Assembly: GCF_001907195.1 (NCBI RefSeq)
Contig: NZ_LVWA01000002.1
Span: 487,523-551,522, forward strand
DNA length: 64,000 nucleotides
Direction: 5' to 3'
DNA from: Pontibacter flavimaris
Lineage (GTDB): Bacteria > Bacteroidota > Bacteroidia > Cytophagales > Hymenobacteraceae
Shown here: positions 33,722-44,639 of the stretch, one piece after another
How positions within the stretch are numbered: position 1 is the stretch's first letter
Layout: every line of letters begins with the position of its first letter
Notes under the pieces: model-generated
Database searches by the model: none
The model's input: the letters and a program-made list of their open reading frames with translations, nothing else
Told to the model about the DNA's origin: nothing
Program-made: the position numbers and the translations under genes

Positions 33722-35995
33722 ATGATTAAAGTAAACAGAGAGGACGCCCTGAACTACCACATGGACGGAAAGCCCGGGAAGATTGAGGTAGTGCCAACCA
33801 AGATGGTGAGTACGCAGCACGACTTAGCGCTGGCCTACTCCCCGGGTGTTGCAGAACCTTGCAAAGAGATTTTCGCCGATAAGGATAATGTGTACAAGTA
33901 TACTGCCAAGGGCAACCTGGTAGGAGTAATATCGAACGGAACTGCCGTTCTGGGCCTTGGCAACATCGGTCCGGATGCCTCCAAACCGGTGATGGAGGGG
34001 AAAGGCGTGCTGTTCAAGAAATTCGCCGGTATCGATGTGTTCGACATTGAGATCGATAGCACCGACCCCGAAGAGTTTATCCGCATCGTAAAATCGCTGG
34101 AGCCCACGTTTGGAGGCATCAACCTGGAGGATATCAAGGCGCCGGAGAGCTTCAAGATCGAAAACGCGCTGAAGACGCAGATGAACATCCCGCTGATGCA
34201 CGACGACCAGCACGGAACCGCCATCATCTCCTCCGCGGCCCTCTTAAACGCACTGGAACTGGTCGGCAAGAAGATCGGCGACGTCAGGATGGTGATCAAC
34301 GGCGCCGGCGCCGCTGCCATTGCCTGTGCCAAGCTGTACGTGGCCCTGGGTGTGAAGATAGATCACATCGTGATGTTCGACAAGGAGGGCATCATCCGGC
34401 CGGAGCGCAACGACCTGGATATCTACCGCGCGCAGTTCGTGACCACACGCAAAATTACCACGCTGGAAGAAGCCATGCAGAACGCCGACGTGTTCGTGGG
34501 CCTTTCTGCCGGAAATGTGCTGCCACCGCAGTACGTGCAGCTCATGGCCAACGACCCGATCATATTTGCCCTGGCGAACCCCGACCCGGAGATCCCTTAC
34601 GAGGTGGCGATGGCCACGCGCGAGGACCTGATCATGGCCACCGGTCGCTCCGACCATCCGAACCAGGTGAACAACGTGCTGGGCTTCCCCTACATCTTCA
34701 GGGGGGCGCTGGATGTGCGCGCCACGGAAATAAACGAGGCGATGAAACTGGCCGCCGTGCGTGCGCTGGCGGAACTGGCGAAGGAGCCCATCCCGGAGAT
34801 CGTGAACAAGGCCTACGGCGACAACACCATCAGTTTCGGACGCTTCTACCTTATCCCAAAACCGCTGGACCCGCGCCTGATCACGACCGTATCACCGGCA
34901 GTGGCAAAGGCAGCCATGGAGAGCGGGGTGGCCCGCAAGCCCATTACCGATTGGGAAGCCTATGAGCAGGAACTGAAGGAGCGCATCGGCATCGACCAGA
35001 AGCTAATGTCGCGCATTACCACGCAGGCCAAGAAAGACCCGAAAACAGTGGTGTTCGCCGAGGCTGACAATTATAAAATCCTCAAGGCGGCACAGATCGT
35101 ACAGGAGCAGCGCATTGCCACGCCTATACTTCTGGGCAACCCGGAGCGCATCAAAGCCATCATCCGCGAAAACAACATGGACCTGCACGGGGCGCGCATC
35201 ATAGACCCGCAGGTGGAGGAGGACAAAAAGAAAGAGTATGCCCAGATCCTTTACCAGAAGCGCCAGCGCAAGGGCATCACGCTGTTTGATGCGCAGCGCC
35301 TGATGCGCGACCGCAACTACTTCGGAAGTATGATGCTGCACAACGGCGAGGCGGATGCACTTATCTCCGGCCTTACCCGCGACTATTCCAAAACCATTTC
35401 GCCGGCGCTGCAGGTAATTGGCGTGGAAGAAGGTATAAACAAGGTAGCCGGCATGTACATCGTGCTCGGCCAGAAGGAACCCTACTTCTTTGCCGACACC
35501 ACGGTAACGGTAAATCCTACTGCTGACGAACTGGTGGACATCATCGGCCTGACGACCCGTACCGTGCGCTTCTTTGATACCGAGCCGCGCGTGGCCATGC
35601 TTTCGTTCTCCAACTTCGGCTCTGTACGCGGCGATATCCCGGACAAAGGAGCTGAGGCAGTGCGGAAGGCCAAACTGCGCTACCCGGACCTGCTCATAGA
35701 CGGGGAAATGCAGGCCAACACCGCCCTGAACAAAAACCTGCTCCGCGAGCACTATCCGTTCAGTGAACTGGCCGACAAAGGGGCGAATACCTTGATTTTT
35801 CCGACGCTCACCTCAGGAAACATTGCCTACAAGCTGCTGCAGGAAATAGGTGGCGTTGAGGTAATTGGGCCGGTGCTGATGGGCATGCGCAAACCGGTGC
35901 ATATTCTGCAGTTAGGCTCTTCCATCCGCGACATTGTGAACATGGTGTCCATTGCTGTCGTAGATGCTCAAAACTATAACGATCAACATATATAG
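33722..35995 (+). CDS. maeB: NADP-dependent malic enzyme with C-terminal phosphotransacetylase-like domain
   Basis: 757 residues, the standard length of MaeB fusions. It converts malate to pyruvate and CO2 with NADP reduction. Residues 1-425 are the malic enzyme: [53 protein letters not shown], the dinucleotide fold [15 protein letters not shown] and NPDPEIPYE. Residues about 430-757 are a PTA-like domain ([49 protein letters not shown]). In E. coli that domain is regulatory and senses acetyl-CoA rather than catalysing. ruvA begins on the base after its stop. Confidence 0.96.
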   Translation: MIKVNREDALNYHMDGKPGKIEVVPTKMVSTQHDLALAYSPGVAEPCKEIFADKDNVYKYTAKGNLVGVISNGTAVLGLGNIGPDASKPVMEGKGVLFKKFAGIDVFDIEIDSTDPEEFIRIVKSLEPTFGGINLEDIKAPESFKIENALKTQMNIPLMHDDQHGTAIISSAALLNALELVGKKIGDVRMVINGAGAAAIACAKLYVALGVKIDHIVMFDKEGIIRPERNDLDIYRAQFVTTRKITTLEEAMQNADVFVGLSAGNVLPPQYVQLMANDPIIFALANPDPEIPYEVAMATREDLIMATGRSDHPNQVNNVLGFPYIFRGALDVRATEINEAMKLAAVRALAELAKEPIPEIVNKAYGDNTISFGRFYLIPKPLDPRLITTVSPAVAKAAMESGVARKPITDWEAYEQELKERIGIDQKLMSRITTQAKKDPKTVVFAEADNYKILKAAQIVQEQRIATPILLGNPERIKAIIRENNMDLHGARIIDPQVEEDKKKEYAQILYQKRQRKGITLFDAQRLMRDRNYFGSMMLHNGEADALISGLTRDYSKTISPALQVIGVEEGINKVAGMYIVLGQKEPYFFADTTVTVNPTADELVDIIGLTTRTVRFFDTEPRVAMLSFSNFGSVRGDIPDKGAEAVRKAKLRYPDLLIDGEMQANTALNKNLLREHYPFSELADKGANTLIFPTLTSGNIAYKLLQEIGGVEVIGPVLMGMRKPVHILQLGSSIRDIVNMVSIAVVDAQNYNDQHI

Positions 35996-36586
35996 ATGAT
36001 AGCCTATATCGATGGCAAGCTGACGCACAAAGATCCAACCTACGTCATTATCGAAGCTAGTGGCGTAGGGTATCAGATCAAGATACCACTTAGCACCTAC
36101 TCGTCGCTGCCGGCCGGGGAGCGGTGCAAACTGCACACATACCTGCATATCAAGGAGGATGCCCATACCTTGTATGGCTTCACCACGGTGGCTGAGAAAG
36201 AGGCGTTCCTGCACCTGATCTCCATCTCCGGCGTTGGGCCGAACACCGGCCTGATGATCCTGTCTTCGCTGTCGGTGGAGGAGATACAGCAGGCCATTGT
36301 GCGGGAGGATGTGCGCACCATCCAGCATGTGAAAGGCATAGGCGCCAAAACGGCCCAGCGCATTATACTTGAGTTGAAGGATAAGCTGAAGAAGGAGGTG
36401 CTTTTAGGTGATGCTCCCGTCTCTGCTGCGGCACACAATACCAACCGCGCCGAGGCGTTATCAGCACTGGTGACTTTGGGCTTTGCGAAGAACGTTGCAG
36501 AGAAAACTTTGGACGCAATCATTAAGCGCGAGGGCGGTGGTCTGAGCGTAGAGGAATTAATTAAGTTTGCGTTGAAATCTTCATAA
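35996..36586 (+). CDS. ruvA: Holliday junction branch migration protein RuvA
   Basis: 196 residues. RuvA binds four-way junctions as a tetramer and loads the RuvB motor. Domain I is an OB fold (MIAYIDGKLTHKDPTYVIIEASGVGYQI); domain II has two helix-hairpin-helix motifs (ISISGVGPNTGLMIL and HVKGIGAKTAQRIILELKDKL); domain III is the mobile C-terminal helix bundle (AEALSALVTLGFAKNVAEKTLD). It sits directly between maeB and sprA. The start ATG abuts the maeB TAG. Confidence 0.96.
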   Translation: MIAYIDGKLTHKDPTYVIIEASGVGYQIKIPLSTYSSLPAGERCKLHTYLHIKEDAHTLYGFTTVAEKEAFLHLISISGVGPNTGLMILSSLSVEEIQQAIVREDVRTIQHVKGIGAKTAQRIILELKDKLKKEVLLGDAPVSAAAHNTNRAEALSALVTLGFAKNVAEKTLDAIIKREGGGLSVEELIKFALKSS

Positions 36587-36602
36587 GAGGGAACATCCTA
36601 TT

Positions 36603-39600
36603 TTGATCTGGAAAAGTAAAAAGCATAACCTGCTGCTTGCCACGGTTACTACTGTCTCATTGCTGGCCTGGTGGTCGCGGGCAGAAGGGATACGCGTGCC
36701 AGATCAAAAAAGCCTGGATGTTATAGAAAACTTCCTATCCTGGCAGGACACGGTCCGCCAGGACACTGTAAAGTATATTCCAAGCCGCAGGCCTACCTTC
36801 ACCCCGTCCGACCGGCGTGGAAGCCCGTTTGGCACCCGCAGCAGCACTTCTCCCCTGTTGCTTGGCCAGCCCAGCAACCTGAACCTGAATGTGGAGCTGG
36901 ACGACAGCCTGCAGCAGTACAACATCACCGAAACCATCGGCGACAGTGTGCTGTACCGTCCGCCGTCTTCCATGTCGATGCGGGAGTACTCGGAGTGGCA
37001 GCAGCGGGAGGCCATCCGCAACTACTGGCGCGCCAAATCCGCCGGCCTGGATGGTGAAAGTGTGGTCAGCAGCAACCGCCTGATCCCGAAGCTATACATC
37101 AGCCCGGTGTTCGACCGCATCTTCGGGGGCAACTACGTGGATATTCAACCCAACGGCAACGTGTCGCTCAAGTTCGGGGCGCGCTTTAACCGCAATGAGA
37201 ACCCGACCATACCCCTCAGCCAGCAGCGCACCGGCGACTTCGACTTTGAGCAGAACATCTCCCTGAACCTGGTGGGCAAGATCGGCGAGAAAATGCGCCT
37301 CAACTTTAACTGGGACAACAACGCCAACTTCGACTTCGAAAACAACATGAAGCTCGACTACACGGGCTACGAGGAGGAGATCATACGCAAGGTAGAGGCC
37401 GGTAACGTGAGCCTGCCGCTCAACAACTCCCTTATAACTGGCGCGCAGAACCTGTTCGGTGTGAAGGCGCAGCTGCAGTTTGGCCGCCTGGGCGTCACCA
37501 CCATCGCCTCCAGCGTGCGCGGCACCAACGATGAGGTCGTGATCCAGAACGGGGGGCAGAACAAGCCTTTTGAGGTCCGAGTGGATAACTATGACCGTGA
37601 CCGTCACTTTTACCTGTCGCAGTTCTTCAGGGGGCGCTATGATACTTCTCTCCGGAACCTGCCGCTCGTCAACTCCGGCATCGTGATTCGCCGCGTGGAG
37701 CTGTACGTAACGAACAACAACCGCTCTACCGAAAACCTGCGCAACATCGTAGCCTATATGGACCTGGGCGAGGCCGACCCTTACCGTGAGACCTTCGATA
37801 CCGGCAGGCCCGCCACCGCCCCGGCCGATAACCAAGCCAACTCGCTTTACAGCCGCATCTCCCCACAGAATAGTGCAGCCCGCAGTAACTCGCGTGTGGA
37901 TGCCTACCTGAAGTCGCTGGGGCTGGAGAAGGGAATTGACTTTGAGCACGTGCGCGCCCGCAGGCTGGAGCCCACAGAGTATAAGTTCAACCCGCAGTTG
38001 GGGTATATCTCCCTGAACTCCGCCCTGCTGCCCGACCAAGTGCTGGGTATCGCCTTCGAGTATACCTACAATGGCAAAACGTATCAGGTAGGGGAACTGA
38101 TGGACGACTACCAGAACCTCGAGTCTGACCAGGTGATCCACATGAAGTTGCTGCGTGCCACCAGCCCTTCGCTCAACTACCCTACCTGGGACCTGATGAT
38201 GAAGAACGTGTATGCCCTGGATGCCACGCAGATAAACCGCGAGGACTTCAAGCTGCAGGTCGTTTACAAGGATGATGAGACAGGCGTGGACCTGACAAGT
38301 ATAAAAGAGCCAAGTCCGATCCAGAACATCCCGCTGGTGGAGGTGCTCAACCTCGACAACGTAAACTCGAACAACGATAAGCCAAGCGACGGCAACTTCG
38401 ACTTCCTGCCCGGCATCACCATCGATACCGAGAGCGGCCGGATATATTTCCCGCAGGTGGAGCCCTTCGGCGATTACCTGGCCAGCAAGTTGGAGGGTTA
38501 CCCGAACCTGATCGAGCAGTATGTGTTCCAGGAGCTGTATGAGCAGACGCAGACCGATGTGCAGCAGAATAACGTAAAAGCAAAGTTTTACATCAAGGGC
38601 AGGGTGCGCTCCACGGCTACCGACGAGATCATGCTGCCGGGCTTCCAGATTGCCGAGGGCTCTGTGGCCGTGTACTCTGGCGGTACGCGGCTGCAGGAGG
38701 GCACCGATTACCAGGTATTCTACGACCTGGGCCGCATCAAAGTGCTGAACCCGAGCTACCTGAACTCGGCCAACGACCTGCGCGTGACCTACGAGAAGGC
38801 CGAGCTGCTCAACATTCAGCCGCGCACCATGCTGGGCGCCCGCTTCGATTACCGCCTCAACGACGATGTGAACCTGGGCGCTACGGTGCTGCACCTCAAC
38901 GAGCAGACCTTTATCAACCGCGTCAGTATAGGTGACGAGCCGACGAACAACACCATCTACGGCTTTGATGTGAATCTGCAGAAGGAGTCGCGGATGCTGA
39001 CGCGCTTTGTGGATGCCATTCCATTGATACAGACCAAGGCTCCCTCGCTGATTACCTTCAGCAGTGAGTTTGCGCAGCTCGTGCCGGCCAAGTCCAAATC
39101 CAACGCCAACGAGGACGGTGCTTCCTACTTAGACGACTTTGAGGGAGCTGAGACGCCGTACAGTTTGGGCGGCTTTAACAACAGCACCTGGCGCGTGGCC
39201 GCTACCCCTGCCCCGCTTACAACCGGCGAGGGGCTGGAATTCTCCTACAACCGCGCTAAAATGGCCTGGTACACCATCGACCAGATCTTCTACCGCAACA
39301 GCAATAACCTGAAACCGGACAACATCACAGATCAGGAACTGGAGAACCATTACGTGCGCCCTGTGCGCAGAACCGAGGTCTTTAAGGGGCGTGATGCGGA
39401 GGTTTCTACCAGCTACGAGTATACCTTTGACCTGGCCTACTATCCGCGCGAGCGTGGCCAGTACAACTATAACCCAAACCTGACGCCACAGGGCCTGCTG
39501 GCTAATGACCCGCGCAACAACTGGGGCGGTATCAGCCGCGAAATCTCCTTCGATACCGACTTCGACAATGCCAACATCGAGTACATGGAGTTCTGGATGA

Positions 39601-42600
39601 TGGATCCGTTCATGGCGGGCCCTAAAGGCAGAGATGGTGCCTTTGGCGGCAACGTTAACCCCAAGGACCCCGGGCAGCTGGTGCTCAACCTGGGCAACGT
39701 ATCCGAAGACATCCTGAAAGACAACGAGTACGCCTTTGAGAACGGCCTGCCCGCCGATGCCAGCGATGTGCAGAACCTGGAGACGACCATCTGGGGCCGC
39801 GTAACACAGCAGCAGTTCCTCACCGATGCCTTTACGGGCATACCTGGCGGCAGGCAGCGGCAGGACATCGGCCTGGATGGCTTGAATGATGCTGATGAAC
39901 GCACCCATTTCCAGGACCCTTTTCTAAGCCGCATCCCGGGCGCGCCGCCACAATCCGTTATAGACGACCCATCGGCAGACAATTTTTTCCACCACCTCGA
40001 TCCGGTGTATGACCAGCAGAACGCAGGCGTGTTGCAGCGCTACAAGAACTTCAACGGCATGGAGAACAACTCGCCGGAGAACAGCCGCTTTGCCAACTAC
40101 GCCTACCCGGACAAGGAAGACCTGAACGGCGATAACGTCATCACAGACCTGGAACAGTACTATGAGTATAAAATCAACCTGGCGCCGGGACAGCTGGAGG
40201 TAGGGCAGAACTATATTGTGGATGCCGTGGAGGGCGAAGGCGGGGCCATGTGGTACCAGTTCCGGGTGCCGGTGCGCCAGCCAACAGGTGCCGTGGGCAA
40301 TATCAACGGCTTTAAATCGATCCGCTTTATGCGCCTGTACATGACGGGCTTTGCCGATCCGGTGGTGGTGCGTATGGCGCAGTTCCAGTTTGTGGCCAAC
40401 CAGTGGCGCAAGTTTGAGCAGCCGCTGACCGAAGGGGTGCCCTGCCTTACCTGTACCGACGATGCCCGCAGCTTTACCGTATCGACCGTGAACATCGAGG
40501 AGAACGGCCCGAACAACCAGGTGTCTGAAAATAACATCCCCTACGTGGTGCCTCCGGGCATCAACCGCCTCCGCGACTACGCCTCCACCAACGACCGCCG
40601 CCAGAACGAGCAGTCGCTGCAGCTGTGCGTGGAAGACCTGAAGGACTCCTTCTCGAAGGCTGTCTTCAAGAACCTCTCCCTGGACCTGCTGGCCTACAAG
40701 CAGCTGAAGATGTTCATCCACGCCCAGTCGGATGAGCCGGGTATACGGGACGGGGAGGTGCAGGCTTTTATCCGTATCGGCACAGACTTTACCCAAAACT
40801 ACTACGAGTACGTGGTGCCGCTCAAGTTCACGCCTCCCGGCAGCAATACAGCAGAATCAGTCTGGCCAACGGAGAACGAGGTCAACATTCCGTTGCAGGA
40901 GCTGGTGGATGCCAAGGCAGCACGTAATATCAACGCACCGGGCAGTATCTTTGTACCTTATGAGGTACCCACGGCCGACGGCAAGCTGATCCGCGTGGTA
41001 GGTAACCCGGACTTCAGCGAGGTGGAAGGTATCATGATCGGTATCCGCAACCCGTCTGAGGCAAATTCGGATGCCCGCTCACACTCGGCCTGTATCTGGG
41101 TGAACGAGCTGCGCGTGACTGACTTTGTGAACCGCACCGGCTGGGCCTCCAACGCCCGCCTGAACGCCAAGCTGGCCGACTTTGCCAACGTAACCGCCAC
41201 CGGGGGCTATACGACCGTGGGCTTTGGAGGCCTGCAGCAGCCGCTCTCGCTGCGCTCCCGTGAGGATATTGCCCAGTTTGACGTGAGTGCCAACATGGTG
41301 CTGGATAAGTTCCTGCCCGAGCAGTGGGGCGTTAAAGTGCCGATGACGGTGCAGTATGGCGTCACCTCGGCCCAGCCGCAGTACGACCCGCTGGACAAGG
41401 ACATGCCGCTGGAGCAGTCGCTGACCAAATTTAATGAGGACGATGCCCGCGAGGAGTATAAGCAGAAGGTAATTACCCGGGAGACGCGCAGAAGTATAAG
41501 CCTGCTGAACGTGCGCAAGGAGCGCACCAACCCGGAGGCCAAAGCGCGTATTTACGATATCGAGAACTTCGCCGTGTCCTATTCCTACTCCGAGCGCATG
41601 TTCTCCGACATCGAGACCGACCGCGACTATACCAAGACCTATACCGGCGGCCTGGCCTATACTTTCGATAACACGCCTCGAAGCTACCAGCCTTTTGCCA
41701 ACAGCGAGAAGCTGAACTCGCCTTACCTGCGCCTGATCAAGGATTTTAACTTCTCGCTGCTGCCAAGCCGCTTCTCGTTCCGCGCGGACCTGAACCGATT
41801 CTACAACGAGACATACCTGCAGCGTCCGGACCCGGAAACGCGCTTTGTCACCACGCGTGGCATCGAGCCGGTGTTCCAAAAGTCGTTCTTCTTTAACCGC
41901 ATCTACGACATGCGCTGGGACCTGACCAAGAGCCTCGCGCTGGACTACACGGCCACCAACCGCTCGGTGGTGGATGAGCCCGATGGACGTATCAACAGCG
42001 AAATCGACTCCCTGCAGTACAAGAACAAGACGATACGGGAGAACCTGCTGAGCGGAGGGCGCAACACCAACTTTAACCAGCTCATCGCCCTGAACTATAA
42101 ACTGCCGCTCGACAAGTTCCCGCTCACGGACTGGCTGAGCGCCGACACCCGCTACGCCACCACCTACATCTGGACGGCCGGCTCCACGGCCCTGAACCAG
42201 GATACCACGTTCAGGCTGGGCAACACGGCCGAGAACAGCGTGGAGTTTAGCGTGAACGGCCGTATGGACCTGGTAAAACTCTACAACAAGGTGAAGTTCC
42301 TGAAAGCCGTGAACACGCCAACGCCGGCCAAGCCAGCCCAGGCAACAGCTAACGACACGACGGCTGCCAAGGCCCCGTCTCAGATGAAGTTCCTTAGAGG
42401 GCTGGCCCGGGTGCTGATGATGACGCGCTCGCTGAACGTAACTTACCTCGAGAACCGTGGCTCTATGCTGCCCGGCTACCTGCCGGAGACAAATCTGTTT
42501 GGTTTTGACGATCGTTTTGAGGCCCCCGGCCTGCCGTTTATACTTGGCAAACAGTACGACCTGCACGAGCTCTACAGCCGCATGAACCGCCACGGCTGGT

Positions 42601-43778
42601 ACACCGACAGCAGCCAGTACCTCAACACGCCGTTCAGCGGTATTTTGAGCGAGACCTTTACCGGGCGCGCCAACCTGGAGCCGTTCCGCAACTTTACCGT
42701 AACGGTGGATGTGCGCCGCGCCAAGTCTGAGATAGAGGAAGTGTTCTATCGCAAGGAGTTTGATGACTTTGGCAACGTGGGTACCGAAGACCAGCGCCAG
42801 AACCCGTTTACCTCCGGCGCGTTCAGCACCTCGTTTATGGCGCTGGGCACCTTGTTCGAGTCTACCGACGATGGCTTGTCTGATGCCTTTGAGCAGTTTA
42901 TCCGAAACCGCCATGTGGTGCGCGACAAACTGACGGCCGCCAATACCGCCGCTGGCGACTCCGGGTATAGCCTCAACTCGCAGGATGTGTTGCTCAAGTC
43001 GTTCCTGTACGCCTACCAGGGCCGTGAGATAAACGGCTACGAGGCCAAGCACGAGGACCCGTTCAGCCGCCTGCCGATTCCGAACTGGAGCGTGACCTAC
43101 AATGGCCTGGAGCGCCTGCCGCTCTTCCAGAAATGGTTCAGCCAGATCAGCCTGCTACATGCCTATAACTCCAGCTACAACATTACCAGCTACTCCACTT
43201 CGCTGGCTTACCAACTGGAGCCGGAGGGCTTCCCGACGCAGAAGAACGAGTTTGGCCGCATCGAGCCATACTTTATCGTGAACCAGCTGACGGTGATTGA
43301 GCGCCTGGCGCCGCTGCTGGGCGTTAACTTCCGGACGAAAACAAACCTTACCGGCCGGCTGGAGTATAAATTGGAGCGAAACCTGTCGCTGAACCTGACG
43401 AATGCACAGATCACCGAAACGAACGTGAAGGATTACGTGGTAGGCTTCGGCTACACCACCACCAGCTTTAAGCTGCCGTTTACCAACACCACGCTGGACA
43501 ACGAACTGACCATGCGCATGGACCTGCAGGTACGCGATAACCAGACGGTGCAGCGCGCCATCTCCACCGACAATAATACCGGCGTGGAGCGCAGCCAGAA
43601 CCAGATAACGAATGGTACACGCCAGTTGCAGCTGCGCCCAACCATAGACTACGTACTGAGCCAGCGGCTTAACCTGCAGTTCTATGTATTGCGCACGGTG
43701 TCGGATCCGAAAATATCCACCTCGTTCCGCAACAGTGTCACCGAGGGCGGCGTTCAGTTGCGGGTAAGCCTGCAATAA
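36603..43778 (+). CDS. sprA: Type IX secretion outer-membrane translocon SprA (Sov)
   Basis: 2391 residues, the characteristic giant length of SprA/Sov. In Flavobacterium it forms a very large 36-strand barrel through which folded cargo exits; it is also needed for gliding. A TTG at 36603 starts a plausible signal (KKHNLLLATVTTVSLLAWW, then RAEG); no in-frame ATG occurs for about 100 codons. Family-like blocks include RIFGGNYVDIQPNGNVSLKFGA, LSLKGQ-type strand pairs through the middle, ANEDGASYLDDFEGAETPYSLG, RPEN-like segments and a closing run of strands ending in VTEGGVQLRVSLQ. It lies 16 bases after ruvA, a common neighbour. PorU and PorV of the same pathway are at 57940-62570. Confidence 0.94.
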   Translation: MIWKSKKHNLLLATVTTVSLLAWWSRAEGIRVPDQKSLDVIENFLSWQDTVRQDTVKYIPSRRPTFTPSDRRGSPFGTRSSTSPLLLGQPSNLNLNVELDDSLQQYNITETIGDSVLYRPPSSMSMREYSEWQQREAIRNYWRAKSAGLDGESVVSSNRLIPKLYISPVFDRIFGGNYVDIQPNGNVSLKFGARFNRNENPTIPLSQQRTGDFDFEQNISLNLVGKIGEKMRLNFNWDNNANFDFENNMKLDYTGYEEEIIRKVEAGNVSLPLNNSLITGAQNLFGVKAQLQFGRLGVTTIASSVRGTNDEVVIQNGGQNKPFEVRVDNYDRDRHFYLSQFFRGRYDTSLRNLPLVNSGIVIRRVELYVTNNNRSTENLRNIVAYMDLGEADPYRETFDTGRPATAPADNQANSLYSRISPQNSAARSNSRVDAYLKSLGLEKGIDFEHVRARRLEPTEYKFNPQLGYISLNSALLPDQVLGIAFEYTYNGKTYQVGELMDDYQNLESDQVIHMKLLRATSPSLNYPTWDLMMKNVYALDATQINREDFKLQVVYKDDETGVDLTSIKEPSPIQNIPLVEVLNLDNVNSNNDKPSDGNFDFLPGITIDTESGRIYFPQVEPFGDYLASKLEGYPNLIEQYVFQELYEQTQTDVQQNNVKAKFYIKGRVRSTATDEIMLPGFQIAEGSVAVYSGGTRLQEGTDYQVFYDLGRIKVLNPSYLNSANDLRVTYEKAELLNIQPRTMLGARFDYRLNDDVNLGATVLHLNEQTFINRVSIGDEPTNNTIYGFDVNLQKESRMLTRFVDAIPLIQTKAPSLITFSSEFAQLVPAKSKSNANEDGASYLDDFEGAETPYSLGGFNNSTWRVAATPAPLTTGEGLEFSYNRAKMAWYTIDQIFYRNSNNLKPDNITDQELENHYVRPVRRTEVFKGRDAEVSTSYEYTFDLAYYPRERGQYNYNPNLTPQGLLANDPRNNWGGISREISFDTDFDNANIEYMEFWMMDPFMAGPKGRDGAFGGNVNPKDPGQLVLNLGNVSEDILKDNEYAFENGLPADASDVQNLETTIWGRVTQQQFLTDAFTGIPGGRQRQDIGLDGLNDADERTHFQDPFLSRIPGAPPQSVIDDPSADNFFHHLDPVYDQQNAGVLQRYKNFNGMENNSPENSRFANYAYPDKEDLNGDNVITDLEQYYEYKINLAPGQLEVGQNYIVDAVEGEGGAMWYQFRVPVRQPTGAVGNINGFKSIRFMRLYMTGFADPVVVRMAQFQFVANQWRKFEQPLTEGVPCLTCTDDARSFTVSTVNIEENGPNNQVSENNIPYVVPPGINRLRDYASTNDRRQNEQSLQLCVEDLKDSFSKAVFKNLSLDLLAYKQLKMFIHAQSDEPGIRDGEVQAFIRIGTDFTQNYYEYVVPLKFTPPGSNTAESVWPTENEVNIPLQELVDAKAARNINAPGSIFVPYEVPTADGKLIRVVGNPDFSEVEGIMIGIRNPSEANSDARSHSACIWVNELRVTDFVNRTGWASNARLNAKLADFANVTATGGYTTVGFGGLQQPLSLRSREDIAQFDVSANMVLDKFLPEQWGVKVPMTVQYGVTSAQPQYDPLDKDMPLEQSLTKFNEDDAREEYKQKVITRETRRSISLLNVRKERTNPEAKARIYDIENFAVSYSYSERMFSDIETDRDYTKTYTGGLAYTFDNTPRSYQPFANSEKLNSPYLRLIKDFNFSLLPSRFSFRADLNRFYNETYLQRPDPETRFVTTRGIEPVFQKSFFFNRIYDMRWDLTKSLALDYTATNRSVVDEPDGRINSEIDSLQYKNKTIRENLLSGGRNTNFNQLIALNYKLPLDKFPLTDWLSADTRYATTYIWTAGSTALNQDTTFRLGNTAENSVEFSVNGRMDLVKLYNKVKFLKAVNTPTPAKPAQATANDTTAAKAPSQMKFLRGLARVLMMTRSLNVTYLENRGSMLPGYLPETNLFGFDDRFEAPGLPFILGKQYDLHELYSRMNRHGWYTDSSQYLNTPFSGILSETFTGRANLEPFRNFTVTVDVRRAKSEIEEVFYRKEFDDFGNVGTEDQRQNPFTSGAFSTSFMALGTLFESTDDGLSDAFEQFIRNRHVVRDKLTAANTAAGDSGYSLNSQDVLLKSFLYAYQGREINGYEAKHEDPFSRLPIPNWSVTYNGLERLPLFQKWFSQISLLHAYNSSYNITSYSTSLAYQLEPEGFPTQKNEFGRIEPYFIVNQLTVIERLAPLLGVNFRTKTNLTGRLEYKLERNLSLNLTNAQITETNVKDYVVGFGYTTTSFKLPFTNTTLDNELTMRMDLQVRDNQTVQRAISTDNNTGVERSQNQITNGTRQLQLRPTIDYVLSQRLNLQFYVLRTVSDPKISTSFRNSVTEGGVQLRVSLQ

Positions 43779-43782
43779 AGTT

Positions 43783-43811
43783 TTTGCATTCAGAAAAAGG
43801 GCGTATTTTTG
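43783..43811 (+). promoter_or_regulatory. Promoter of gcvH
   Basis: TTTG (43783-43786), a 17-base spacer and TATTTTTG (43804-43811) approximate the Bacteroidota promoter. The -7 box is perfect and the spacer slightly short. The gcvH ATG is 26 bases further on. Confidence 0.6.
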
Positions 43812-43837
43812 AGAAGTAATCTAAAAACACATATCAC

Positions 43838-44218
43838 ATGAACCTACCTGAAAACCTAAAGTATACCAAAGACCACGAGTGGGTACGCGTAGAAGGCGAC
43901 GTAGCTTACGTTGGCATCACTGACTTTGCTCAGAGCGAGCTTGGCGACATCGTTTACGTTGACATCGACACGGTAGACAAGGACATCAACCAGAACGATG
44001 TGTTTGGCACAGTAGAGGCCGTTAAGACTGTTTCTGACCTGTTTAGCCCACTGAGCGGCACGGTGCAGGAGTTCAACGCGAAGCTGGAGGACAACCCCGA
44101 GCTGGTGAACTCTGATCCTTATGGCGAAGGCTGGATCATTAAAATGTCTATAGGTGACACAAGCCAGGTAGCCGACCTGCTGACAGCTGAAGGTTACCGC
44201 GAGGCGATCGGTCAATAA
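43838..44218 (+). CDS. gcvH: Glycine cleavage system H protein
   Basis: 126 residues. GcvH carries the lipoyl arm that shuttles the aminomethyl group between the P, T and L proteins. The lipoylation site is K63 in the conserved context [13 protein letters not shown]. The N-terminus [19 protein letters not shown] and the [10 protein letters not shown] block are family hallmarks. The other glycine-cleavage genes are not present; the link to sprA upstream is one of position. An AAGTATA copy lies at codons 8-10 (AAGTATACC). Confidence 0.96.
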   Translation: MNLPENLKYTKDHEWVRVEGDVAYVGITDFAQSELGDIVYVDIDTVDKDINQNDVFGTVEAVKTVSDLFSPLSGTVQEFNAKLEDNPELVNSDPYGEGWIIKMSIGDTSQVADLLTAEGYREAIGQ

Positions 44219-44239
44219 CGCTAACGTATAGGAGTAGTT

Positions 44240-44617
44240 TTGATCCTTCGCTACAACCTATTCACCATTATGTGGGCAGCAGTGATCCTGCTGACGACAC
44301 TGCTGCCCTCTTCCTCCCTTCCCTCCGCTTTCACTGCCTGGGATCTTCTTTCTTTCGATTCCTTTGCGCACGCTTTTATGTTCTGCGTGCTTTGCTTCCT
44401 GATGATCGTGGGCATGTCCAAGCAGTTTACTTACCCCAAACTGCACCGCTACGCTGTCCGCACCAGCCTTCTTATCAGCACCCTCTTCGGTATTTCCATT
44501 GAGCTGCTGCAGCACCTCTTTATCAATGGCCGCCAAGGTGATATTATTGATGTACTCGCCAACACCATCGGCTGCCTGCTGGGTATTGTGCTGTTCAAGC
44601 TGATTTATGTGTGGTAG
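44240..44617 (+). CDS. VanZ-like family membrane protein
   Basis: 125 residues with four hydrophobic segments (about 10-27, 40-60, 68-88, 98-120). The loop pattern matches VanZ-like proteins: LLPSSSLP near the first helix, SFDSFAHAFMFCVLCFLM and GISIELLQHLFINGRQGDIIDVLANTIGCLLG, where the conserved Glu and the Gly-Arg/Asp loop lie. The function is unknown in most bacteria; VanZ gives low-level teicoplanin resistance in enterococci. The start is a TTG at 44240 behind an AGGAG; an ATG at 44270 would cut into the first helix. Confidence 0.85.
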   Translation: MILRYNLFTIMWAAVILLTTLLPSSSLPSAFTAWDLLSFDSFAHAFMFCVLCFLMIVGMSKQFTYPKLHRYAVRTSLLISTLFGISIELLQHLFINGRQGDIIDVLANTIGCLLGIVLFKLIYVW

Positions 44618-44639
44618 TAGGGTGTAAGCAGGTTTCAGC

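Noticed and set aside
41079..43052. 657-residue minus-strand open frame opposite sprA
   Set aside because: Same reason: an antisense shadow of a GC-biased gene. A similar 600-residue frame at 37092-38894 was rejected as well.
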